DNA of 64,000 nt, taken from Chrysopilus asiliformis (Eukaryota > Arthropoda > Insecta > Diptera > Rhagionidae). This document shows positions 37,926 to 52,299 of the stretch, in pieces; within the stretch, counting starts at the first letter, position 1; each line of letters opens with the position of its first letter. A program made the translations under genes and the position numbers. Location: assembly GCA_964034945.1 (NCBI GenBank), contig OZ035963.1:67290682-67354681 (forward strand), in the 5' to 3' direction. A model generated the notes under the pieces. The model ran no database searches. It was not told the DNA's origin and saw only the letters and a list, made by a program, of their open reading frames with translations.

Positions 37926-40900
37926 TTGACCTGTCACTTTCGGCGACAAGTGGCAGCGTTTTTTCAAAACAAAGTCGCCTTTTTATTTATGACAAATCAA
38001 CGCATCAAAAATTTTTAATTGACACTGGCGCGGATATTTCGGTGATTCCACCACAAAAATTTCAAAAACGACAAATGGATGGAAATGTGCTGTATGCTGC
38101 GAATGGATCTCGAATTTCAACTTACGGGGAAAAAGTGCTGACATTAAATCTTGGATTGAGAAGAAATTTTCGATGGTTATTTATCATAGCTGACGTATCG
38201 AAACCGATCTTAGGAGCAGATTTTTTGGACCATTTTCACCTTTTAGTTGATATTCGACGACGAAAACTTATTGACGGTTCAACGCGAGCAGAGTCCAGTG
38301 CTGATATACATCCAGGAAACCCTTTGAATCTTTCCACTGTTAATAATTCTATACCATTTCAGAATTTGCTTAACGAGTTTAAAGACATTACCAGATCTTC
38401 AATTACGTCAAGGCCGATACGACATCAAGTGACACATCATATTCTTACTAAAGGACCACCAGTTTTCTGCCATCCACGCCGTTTGCCGCCGGAGAAACTT
38501 CAAGCAGCAAAGACTGATTTCCAAACGATGTTGGACCAGGGAATTTGTCGCCCGTCAAAAAGTCCTTGGGCGAGCCCACTTCATTTGGTCGCGAAATCTA
38601 ATGGCGACTGGAGGCCATGTGGAGACTTCAGAAGACTTAATGCTGTCACAATACCTGATCGTTATCCGGTTCCACATATTTATGATTTTACGAACTTTTT
38701 AAACGGTAAAAAAGTATTTTCTACAATAGATTTGAAGCGAGCGTACCATCAGATCCCGGTAGAGCCGTGCGATATACCAAAAACTGCCATCACTACACCG
38801 TTTGGTCTCTTTGAGTTTCCGTTTATGACGTTTGGACTCCGAAACGCTGGACAAACTTTCCAGAGATTCATGGATGAAGTGCTGCGGGGCTTAGACTTTG
38901 CGTTCACTTACATCGACGATATTATCGTGGCATCTAAAGATGAAATTGAGCATTTAGAACATCTTCGCAAAGTGTTTATCCGCCTTCAAGAATATTCTAT
39001 GGTCATCAACACGGCGAAGTGCGTATTTGGCGTACCCGAAGTGAAGTTTTTGGGACATATGGTTAATGCGGACGGCATTCGACCACCACAAGAACGGATC
39101 AAGGCAATAAAAGAGTTCCAGCGTCCGAAGTTAGGTAAAGAGTTACGACGATTTCTCGCTATGACCAATTTTTACAGGCGATTCATCCCTCATGCTGCTG
39201 AGTGTCAACGTCTTTTATCCGCGAAATTACAAGGAAATAGGAAAAACGACAAAACGGTGATCGAGTGGGATGCTAATTCTGTTCAAGCGTTCGAGGAATG
39301 TAAAAATCAATTAGGGGAAGCAACACTACTTGCACACCCAGCACCAAATGTACCCTTAGCTATTATGGTAGATGCATCGGATTATGCTATCGGAGGCGCC
39401 CTTCAACAGTTCGTAAATGGTTCATATCAACCACTCAGTTTTTACTCGTGCAAGCTGACGGACCCGCAACGAAAATATAGTACGTACGATCGGGAGCTGT
39501 TTAGTGCTTACTCTGCTGTCAAGTATTTCCGCGATATGATTGAAGGAAGACATTTTGTGATTTATACGGATCACAAACCGCTAACGTTTGCATTTCAACA
39601 AAAACCCGAAAAGGCATCACCACGACAATTACGATATCTTAACTTTTTAGGGCAATTTACAACCGATATCCGTCACATTTCAGGAGAAGATAATATTGTG
39701 GCGGACACTTTATCGAGAATAAACGGTATAAGTGTTCCAGTATGCGTAGATTTTGAGCAGTTAGCAAAAGACCAGGAAAATGACGCAGAGCTCCAAAATT
39801 TTTTATCACCGAATTCCAGTTTAAACCTCAAAAAGATGCCAGTTTTAACATTAAATAATTTATGCGTGTATTGTGACGTATCATTAGGCAATATTCGACC
39901 ATTTCTAACTCAGAAATTTCGTCGCGTCGCATTTGACAGTATTCATAATATGTCGCATCCCGGCATTCGATCTTCAATAAAGTTAGTTGGTCAACGTTTT
40001 GTTTGGCCGAATATGCGAAAGGATTGTCAACGCTGGGCAAAGAATTGCATATCATGTCAACGATCGAAAATTCAACGGCACAATAAGGCACCCATTGGTT
40101 CTTTTACAATGCCTAATGGAAGGTTCGAGCATGTGCACATGGACATCGTTGGACCACTTCCGATTTCTCAAGGCGCGAGGTATTGTTTAACGCTAATTGA
40201 TCGTTTTTCCAGGTGGCCGGAGGTTATCCCTATTGTTGACATTACGGCGGAGACAATTGCCAGAGCGTTCCTGTTTGGATGGATAGCGAGATTCGGCGTA
40301 CCTAATAGAATAACCACCGATCAGGGTCGTCAGTTTGAGGCACAGCTTTTTAAGGAGTTAACTAAGTTCCTAGGAATTCAACACTTACGTACTACTGCTT
40401 ATCATCCCGCGTCGAATGGACTTGTAGAACGTTTTCATCGATCTTTGAAAGCCGCGATTAAGTGTCAGAATACGGAACGCTGGGTAGACGTTCTTCCCGT
40501 CATACTACTTGGCTTTCGTTCAACTCTTAAAGAAGACATCAAGTCAGCTCCAGCAGAGATGATATACGGGACTACGTTAAAGCTACCCGGGGATTTGTTT
40601 ACAAAACCGAAGAATGGAGTTAGCCAACAAGATTTCGTAACTCAATTTCGTGCCCATATGCATAAATTGAAGCCTCAACAATCTGCTAATCATTCGAAAC
40701 TAACACCGTTTATCGAAAAAAGTTTATCAACGACAGATTTTGTTTTCATTAGACAGGATGCTGTAAAAAGGCCGTTACAAACGCCTTACGAAGGACCTTT
40801 CCGCGTACTAAAACGATATGAAAAGTATTTCACTATTGATGTTAAAGGAAAAAAATCCAACATATCTGTCGATCGTCTTAAATCAGCTTTTGTTACTCAG

Positions 40901-41008
40901 GATGACATGGCAGAGCCTGAAGAATTATTCACATCTATCAAGCCTAAATCACCAGCTCAACCAGTTTATACAACCCGTTATGGAAGAAGAGTCAAATTTA
41001 AACTCTAG
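37913..41008 (+). CDS. pol: Gypsy Pol polyprotein (PR-RT-RH-IN)
   Basis: The pol frame is open from the base after an in-frame TAA (37910-37912), is -1 relative to gag, and spans 1031 codons; the first ATG is only at 38042, after the protease active site, so expression probably needs a -1 frameshift from gag. The protease DTGAD motif starts at 38021, the reverse transcriptase YIDD is at 38909-38920, and RNase H has [12 protein letters not shown] and a TDHKPLTF motif. Integrase has the HHCC finger (about 39.95-40.07 kb), a DD35E core (D near 40142, D at 40319, E at 40427) and a C-terminal GPF module ([11 protein letters not shown]). No stop or frameshift breaks it. Confidence 0.93.
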   Translation, partial: KGKLVDLSLSATSGSVFSKQSRLFIYDKSTHQKFLIDTGADISVIPPQKFQKRQMDGNVLYAANGSRISTYGEKVLTLNLGLRRNFRWLFIIADVSKPILGADFLDHFHLLVDIRRRKLIDGSTRAESSADIHPGNPLNLSTVNNSIPFQNLLNEFKDITRSSITSRPIRHQVTHHILTKGPPVFCHPRRLPPEKLQAAKTDFQTMLDQGICRPSKSPWASPLHLVAKSNGDWRPCGDFRRLNAVTIPDRYPVPHIYDFTNFLNGKKVFSTIDLKRAYHQIPVEPCDIPKTAITTPFGLFEFPFMTFGLRNAGQTFQRFMDEVLRGLDFAFTYIDDIIVASKDEIEHLEHLRKVFIRLQEYSMVINTAKCVFGVPEVKFLGHMVNADGIRPPQERIKAIKEFQRPKLGKELRRFLAMTNFYRRFIPHAAECQRLLSAKLQGNRKNDKTVIEWDANSVQAFEECKNQLGEATLLAHPAPNVPLAIMVDASDYAIGGALQQFVNGSYQPLSFYSCKLTDPQRKYSTYDRELFSAYSAVKYFRDMIEGRHFVIYTDHKPLTFAFQQKPEKASPRQLRYLNFLGQFTTDIRHISGEDNIVADTLSRINGISVPVCVDFEQLAKDQENDAELQNFLSPNSSLNLKKMPVLTLNNLCVYCDVSLGNIRPFLTQKFRRVAFDSIHNMSHPGIRSSIKLVGQRFVWPNMRKDCQRWAKNCISCQRSKIQRHNKAPIGSFTMPNGRFEHVHMDIVGPLPISQGARYCLTLIDRFSRWPEVIPIVDITAETIARAFLFGWIARFGVPNRITTDQGRQFEAQLFKELTKFLGIQHLRTTAYHPASNGLVERFHRSLKAAIKCQNTERWVDVLPVILLGFRSTLKEDIKSAPAEMIYGTTLKLPGDLFTKPKNGVSQQDFVTQFRAHMHKLKPQQSANHSKLTPFIEKSLSTTDFVFIRQDAVKRPLQTPYEGPFRVLKRYEKYFTIDVKGKKSNISVDRLKSAFVTQDDMAEPEELFTSIKPKSPAQPVYTTRYGRRVKFKL

Positions 41009-41020
41009 AATCGTTTCACT

Positions 41021-41033
41021 AGGGGAGGAGTAG
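41021..41033 (+). other. Polypurine tract before the 3' LTR
   Basis: AGGGGAGGAG, then TAG, directly precedes the 3' LTR at 41034. This is the expected plus-strand primer position. Confidence 0.7.
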
Positions 41034-41239
41034 TGTGGCAACACTATTTTGCCACAATTTGGATTGGCACTACGGCCAATATCAAGCTCGCAGTTGCAGT
41101 TTAACTTTCATTGAATTAACGAGTATTAAAATGTCGCGCCGGTTTAATTAATTTGATTCCGATTATTATAACTTTTTATATTAATAAATCATTGTTAAAT
41201 AATAACAAGTAGTTTAATATTAACTATTCGACCCCCATA
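41034..41239 (+). repeat. 3' long terminal repeat
   Basis: 206 bp, matching the 5' LTR at every position I compared, and followed by the ATCT target duplication. Confidence 0.9.
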
Positions 41240-41243
41240 ATCT

Positions 41244-41829
41244 AAAAGGCACATGTCAACCGCTTAAAAACACGTTGGACAAATATTCAACTGGAGGGGA
41301 TTTAAGCAAACCATTGCACATGCAAGAATATAAGAAAATGCCAGAAAATATAAAACCAATAGATAACAACTGGTATATTCTTGACATTTGGTGATAATTT
41401 TCCTTGGAAACGACTTATTTATTAACCGGATAGAAAATCTTAAGTCAAAACACCATTATTATTATGTATATCAATTTTTATTAGGTGTTTTTAATAAATT
41501 TTCTTATCAAATAAACATGTTATTTGTATACAGTTTTATAAGCAGATTAATCTTTTACAATTTTTTTAAACGTAATTTTCTTATCAAAAGTTTATAAATA
41601 AATACAATATAAGAGTAGATATTTTGAAACCATCTAATATTATTGAGGGTGAAATAAATTTTTATTTGAAATTTCATTACAATTTTGATTTTATTTTTTT
41701 CGCAATTAACTTTTTGTTACATCACGTTGAAATTTTTGAATAGTTTAAATTTTTTTCAAAAAATTATTTTACAAAGACAGACCTTTTAAAAAAAATGTCT
41801 AGTTTCAAAATTATTTTGTAATAAAAAAA
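41244..41829. other. Spacer between gypsy element and gene C
   Basis: No gene is seen. On the minus strand AATAAA words at 41695-41690 and 41666-41661 lie 135-165 nt past the stop of gene C and are likely polyadenylation signals. Confidence 0.5.
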
Positions 41830-44191
<2,362 letters not shown>

Positions 44192-44299
44192 GTTTAAAAG
44201 AAGGCTCAATGAGACTAAATGTAAATTTGATTAAATTTTGGAAATTATAGAAAATATTTGTTTACAGAATAGAATGCTATCAGTCGCTCAAAGAGATTC

Positions 44300-44306
44300 T
44301 ATATAT
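44300..44306 (-). promoter_or_regulatory. TATA box of GMC gene C
   Basis: A minus-strand ATATATA sits about 110 bp upstream of the chosen start of C. It would place transcription start near 44275 and give a leader of about 80 nt. Confidence 0.4.
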
Positions 44307-44971
44307 TTTGCCCAAATGTTGATAAAGTGCCTGACAGATTGATAACAAAATTTCTATATTGAGAATTACAATTTTTTTTTAGAACTTCAATTATGTTTGT
44401 GCAAAAGCGATTGGGTTATATTAAAAAAAAAGTTTCATAGTAAAAGTGGATAAACTATACCGTGTTTCAGGCTGTTTATCTACAAAACAAAACTGCAAAC
44501 GATAATCCAGAATTACACCTTTTAGTCTTAAGCAGAATTTGTTCTATCGGCATTGATTTGAATGTTTTTGATTTCCACGTAAAATCAATTATCGAAAGGC
44601 AAATAATTCTTATCTAGGATTTTTTATGAAAAAATTAAATTATTAATTTCACAAAAATGAATTTGCAAATGCAAATTGAAGATAAGAATTAAGTATTTCA
44701 ATTATTGCAATGTTGGCTAATGTCTGTAAATTTTATTCGTGATTATCATATTTCAATAAAACATTCTTATCAAACCTCTTGTTATTTTTCTGATACTTAA
44801 AAAGGAATTATCAAAATTTTACAATAAATGAAACAAAAAATTTAAAATGATTTTCAGTTGTTATGTGGTTTATCAATTTTTCGATAATTTTTTTATTGTT
44901 GTTAAATAATTTGGATTACGTTTCGTTATTTAAAAACATTTGGTAGATCTTTACTGTATTTTTGCAAGTGC

Positions 44972-45066
44972 TCCAAGAGCGCGATGGGTAGAGTGGTTCA
45001 ATTTCAGTATTTTTGACTCTTAGGAATCGTGTTGGGTCCAAATCGACCTTAAGGTGTAGCGCCCCA
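44972..45066 (+). repeat. Degenerate tRNA-like segment, possible SINE head
   Basis: The order GATGGGTAGAGTGGTT, then TTTTTGACTCTTAGGAAT, then GTTGGGTCCAAATCGACC recalls the A box, the CTT-anticodon arm and the B box of tRNA-Lys, but both boxes are imperfect and no acceptor stem forms. It is best seen as a decayed tRNA-derived repeat. It could also be chance. Confidence 0.2.
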
Positions 45067-45226
45067 AGAAGAATTGATTTGGAGGGAAAACATTACGCAA
45101 ACCCATTTCTTTAAATGGTCTCAAAATATTTAAACGAAATTCGCTGTCAGTTTTTAATTTATTGAAAAAAAACGAATTACAAAATTGATACAACTATTTA
45201 TAAATTCTATAAGAATATAACAAAAA

Positions 45227-47595
<2,369 letters not shown>

Positions 47596-48773
47596 TTTGA
47601 AAGAAATCACCTTTCAAACTAAAGAACAGTTCAAGTTTGAAAATTTCATGAAGAGTTAACCACAGATTAGTATATCGTTATAAAATATTGGGCGATAAGA
47701 AATATAATCAAATTCGATAAAAAAACTGATTTTTCAGTTGTATTGGTGAAACAACACGATGTTTATAAAAGTCCTCTAAATATTATACCTACAATATCTC
47801 CAGATGTCTTTATCTGTGAAACAAAAATATTTTAAAAGTAACTGGAAATTCCAAAGTCAGTATTTCATCAAAAGAATATCATTGTGTGGCTTTACGTTTT
47901 GAAGTACCTACACTTCGTTTTTACTTTCTTATACGTAGTATAGTAAAGTATTGTAGTCATGAAAAATTTGATAGCATACTCAATACTTTTCGATGGTTCT
48001 TTACTTCTTACACCAAGAAAGTAGTTAAAGGGACTAAACTTGAGACTTACTTGATAAATTCATGAAAATGTACTCAACTTTGTAATTTTTTTTTTTTATA
48101 AAAAAGCGTTTTAATGATGTAAAATTGTAAACATTCATTTTATTTCGATTATTTTTAGCTGGTTTTAGTCTATGAGATTACTCTGTATGACTATATTAAT
48201 AAATAAATAAAAAATACCTTTTCATATTTGTCTCAAAAATTTAGGAAACCTTTTGCTAGTATCAGGCTTGGCTACTTTTACTTCGCAGCATGACGAAAGC
48301 CTATGCTACCTGTATCCTTCAATGTCTGAAGCCTTTTTGCAACCCAGAAAACTGAGCAGCATTTGAAACCGTCGCAGTATTTTCAAATGCTATGCAACCT
48401 AAAAAGGAGCTACGTGTGAATACAAAAACGGTAAAGTAGCCGCTGCCAGAAAAAGGTTGAAACTTTTGCGGCGCTACTTTGTTAGAACCAAAAGTACCAG
48501 CAAAAATCGACACTTCGAACCGTATTTTTCACATTTCTAAACTTATTTCAACTGAAAGCAAGCACGATAAAAGGGTAAAATGTATCTTTTATTTAGTTCC
48601 CAGGGTTTTATCCAACAACTTGATTTGGTCAGGCGAAGACGCACAGTGGTTTTCGATCAAAATCCATCGGATCCAATTAAAAAAAATAGAAATTTTTCAA
48701 AATTGCTTTAATACTTTTTAATTCTTTCTTAACTCCCACAAAATCACAACTCCCTGACTACTTATATTCGATA
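47596..48773. other. Spacer between genes D and E
   Basis: It holds the presumed promoter of D (TTTATAA on the minus strand near 47685-47679) and the 3' region of E (AATAAA on the minus strand near 48590). No gene or repeat was recognised in the rest. Confidence 0.5.
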
Positions 48774-51369
48774 CTAAGGATGGCTACTTTTTCTACTTTT
48801 GCTTCTTCGGTTCCTCTTCTTATTACTTTTCGGTTTTTTATCAAAATACTGTTGCTGTTCATAGTAGACATGATACTGATCATCATCTTGGGCACGATCT
48901 TCCACCATTTCATCATGCTCGTAGTCGCGACTATCATAACCTTGATCCTGGCCATACTGGAAAATATCCGAGTAACCCTGGTTTTCATCATACTGAAAGT
49001 CATTTGAGGGATTGTTGTCTTGATGCTGACTATCTGAATAATCCTGGACACGACTTGAATTATCGTCCATCTGAACCTCAACTTTTTCATCACTTTTCTC
49101 TTGCTGGTCTAAAAATGGCTTCCTCTTCTTTTTATTTTTTCTTCTTCCGCCGCCGTTTTTAATGAAATCCGCTGCCCTTTCAGCAACCATTACGGTAGGT
49201 GCAAGAATATTTCCACTGGGTATCGTTGGAAATATTGATGAACCAACAATTCTTACATTTTCATGACCATGTAGCATTAATTTGTGGCTCACCACTGCAT
49301 ACGGATCTGTTTTTGGGCCCATTTTCAATGTTCCAACGCGCTCCTGATAGGATGTTGCGAAATTTCGTATGTAACACTGCCAATAGTTGTCCTTATCATA
49401 ATTATAGTCGTAGCAATCTGGAATTTTAATATAAATTTCCTCAGCTTCATTATCTGTGAAGCATTGCGAATATAATAATTGTTGCTGATTTCTTATCGCT
49501 TTCACAAGGACTTTAATATCTTCGGGATCTCGTAGATAGTCGGGAAAGACTCCCACTTCATCATCAGGATCTGTGGTCCTCAACAAAACTTTACCACGAC
49601 TTTTTGGATTCAGCAGAATAATTTGAAATTGAATAATGCACGCTTTCTTATTGATATATTTGAGTCTTTTGATTAAAGAATCTCCATATCCTTGTCCACG
49701 GAAATCCCTTTCCATATCAGGACTGAACTTATTATATGGTGTGTAGCTAACTTGAATATCTGGAAAAGGGCTTTTTGGATCCTTAGTATTGAAGAAGGCC
49801 AAGATATCACTGGCACTGGTGTATGGACCATCATTCTCCAAGAGGTATTTCACATATGATATCACCTGTTCCATGTCCGGATCTCGTCCATCTCCGCATG
49901 GGACTTTTACAAAATACGGAACAAAAATGTGATCCTGTAGATTTCCTCCCACTCCCTTCAAATTCGTTCTAGCCTTGATTCCCATTCGGGACAAATATTT
50001 GGTTGGGCCAATTCCAGACAACATTAGGAATTTTGGTGTTTGAAGTGTCCCCATGCTGAGAATGTACTCCTTTTTGGCTCTTAGAATGTATAATTCATTG
50101 CCAATTTTCGCCTTTAATCCGATTATTTTTTTGTGGTGATTGAAAATAAACTTCAAACCTGTGGTTCCCTTAATGAAGTGCAAATTGGGTCGCTTTGACG
50201 CTGGCACTAAATACGTTTTTGCACAACTGCTTCTTCTACACCGATTTATAGTCCCTGTCGCTTCGCAAAGTCCAATGTGATCCACAGCATTAACATCTAC
50301 CAATTTAGTTAGTCCTACTTCCTGAATAGCTTCCAAAAGACATTGTTTCATCGGATGGGTGTAATTAAATCTGTCCACTTTCAGAAACCCTCCAGTCGCA
50401 TGGTAGTCCGGATACTTATCCAAAATCTCAGCCACCAACATGTTTTCGGATCTTTTAAAATACTTTAAGATGTTTTGCATGTTCCATCCAGGATTCCCCA
50501 AATCTTCCCACTTTTTATAATCCCGACGATTTCCACGAACATAAAACATTTGGTCCATAGAATTATGTCCTCCAATAACTTTCGCTGTTGTCATGGGAAC
50601 TCCGTTCGGAAGACTTCTTCCGTATCTTTCGGAAGGTTCCGCAAAGATTCCTCGGTCCACTGTAGTATTCCGCATTGCACTGCAGAAATATGGGACCTGC
50701 AAAAAACTATTGTAGATTTTTGCCATGTATAAATATAGAATGAAAAACCTCAGATTCTGTTGGAGGACGTCCACCTGCTTCGATTATTAAAATTTTAGCT
50801 TGTGGATCTTCACTCAGTCTGTTCGCTACGACGGATCCAGACGCACCAGCTCCTGCTATTACGTAGTCGTAATCGGGAAAACCTTGAAATAAAATTGATT
50901 TTTCAGCGTTATGTATTATAATTTTAATTATAGACTAGAATGTGGACCCGTCATTTTCGATTCGGCCATCCCTTTTTTCAGACTGATTCGGATTTGGTTT
51001 TAGTTCACTCAAATTTCAATCGTTCAGTGGTTTTTAGTTCGAATTAAGAAATCGGTTTGCATTTCTGGATCTTCGGTTTCTCTTCCTATTACTTTGCCTT
51101 TCCTGAATCAGTTTTTTATCAAAATACTGTATGTCAAAAAAGAGGTTTTCTTCTCAGTTCTCTACTTATTAATAGCTTATATTAATTTCCTGATTTTTTT
51201 ACAAATAAAAAAAACATTTACCATCTTTTGGAATTTTGTAATCTTCTGGCCATACATCTGGAGGTGAAATCGAACAATGCGATTTAATTAAAGTTTGAAT
51301 AACGAGTGTTATAAGTGTGTTCATTGTGCCAACACTTTGTGACGCACAGTGTCCCGGTAGAAAATCCAT
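48774..51369 (-). CDS. GMC-family protein E, probable pseudoenzyme with charged tail
   Basis: Exons 51369-51222, 50882-50749 and 50696-48774 give 734 aa, over 100 longer than its neighbours. A leader ([16 protein letters not shown]) and the Rossmann motif GAGASG (60-65) with IIEAGG are present, and [15 protein letters not shown] is kept. The residue at the catalytic His position is Glu (E546, [12 protein letters not shown]), checked by the unchanged 44-residue spacing to N590. PRGKxLGG has become [15 protein letters not shown], and the Asp of RVxDASIMP is Gly. After about residue 607 comes a 127-residue tail: basic, then an acidic Asp/Gln/Tyr-rich stretch, then a basic Lys/Arg/Ser end. It may bind FAD but is unlikely to oxidise alcohols. 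An upstream Met at 51393 is possible. A good TATAAAAA lies at 51479-51472. Confidence 0.88.
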
Positions 51370-52299
51370 TCTGTCAAAAATTGGAAAATCCACAAAGAAA
51401 TAACTTCACAAAATGTTTTAAAACCTAAGATCTCTAATTAAATGTGAGGCAATCGCTGCACAATTGTTAGCTTTTTATACGGAAAGGTTATTTTTATCAT
51501 TCAAAGTTCTTTTGTTTTTAATTTCGGAACAAATCTTGTTATACCTTTCACTTCAGAACAGAATTTTTGCGCGATATTACTTTCACATTCTAATACCCTA
51601 TATGATGAAAAAAATCGAATTTTTCTAAGTGGTATTACTCCATTGGTTAAGCTGAAAATCTGGTTGATGTTTTCTGAGGGGCATGGAGGATTCTGATACA
51701 AAAAAAGAAAAAAATTAACCACAATTTTTTTTTCTTGCCAGGCAGGAACTTTTAAAATTACCACAAAATTCTATCATTTGTTTAATTCGAATTCTTAAAA
51801 AACAGAGTTTTCTTTACATCATTCGGGGTATATCACGATTTCATCTTGGCAATTGCTCTCTTATTGTTTCCTTTTAATTTTCTTGATCCAGAATCGTAAA
51901 ACTTGAATTGAGTCCCGAAAAAATTCTAACTGGTTTCCGTTGCTCATTAGCAAAGTTTCTTTTTCGTCTTATTTCCATTTTATGTGTATTACAAAATTGG
52001 AAAGTACCAGCTTTTTACTAAAATGCATTTTCATGTCGAGAATGAGTTGATTGACAGCAGAAACAAAATAAGAATGCGTTTTAAAATTAATGATCTGCAA
52101 AGATGGGCTTTTATTTGTTTATTTTTTCTTCAAGGAACATGTAAGATAATCAGATAGCAGATGTAATTTGGTTATTCTTCGGGATGGAAATTTGTTTTGA
52201 GACTGTTTTCTAATTTTTTGCATACCAATAAAACGAAGTAATGTTTTTTTTTAATTTTATTTTCTATCTTACGCATAAAATTTTCTAGAAAAAAGTCAA
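51370..52299. other. Spacer between genes E and F
   Basis: It holds the TATA box of E and, near 52255 on the minus strand, an AATAAA that may serve F. No coding feature was found. Confidence 0.5.
51472..51479 (-). promoter_or_regulatory. TATA box of gene E
   Basis: Minus-strand GTATAAAAAGC is the clearest TATA box in the array, about 105 bp before the chosen start of E, giving a predicted leader of about 75-80 nt. Confidence 0.5.

Larger units (their letters stand above)
36751..41239 (+). mobile_element. Complete Ty3/gypsy LTR retrotransposon, CsRn1-like
   Basis: The element is 4489 bp with 206-bp LTRs that look identical and a 4-bp target duplication ATCT (36747-36750 and 41240-41243). The tRNA-Trp-type primer site follows the 5' LTR, and a purine tract precedes the 3' LTR. 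Gag has an unusual CX2HX9CX3C finger, and pol has protease, reverse transcriptase, RNase H and integrase in that order, with no envelope gene. Gag finger type plus tRNA-Trp priming are features known for the CsRn1/Kabuki clade. Identical LTRs and open frames mean a very recent insertion. Confidence 0.95.
44192..45226. other. Spacer between genes C and D
   Basis: This holds the promoter of C and the 3' end of D (minus-strand AATAAA at 45163-45158). A tRNA-like degenerate segment lies near 44972-45066. Nothing else is recognised. Confidence 0.5.

Noticed and set aside
44972..45066. A functional tRNA-Lys gene
   Set aside because: A and B boxes are imperfect and there is no paired acceptor stem; listed only as a degenerate tRNA-like segment.
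50697..50774. Extension of the gene E frame upstream to a Met at 50774
   Set aside because: The extra residues are read-through of intron 2; exon 2 with the Rossmann motif joins at 50749/50696 with GT...AG borders and conserved phase.
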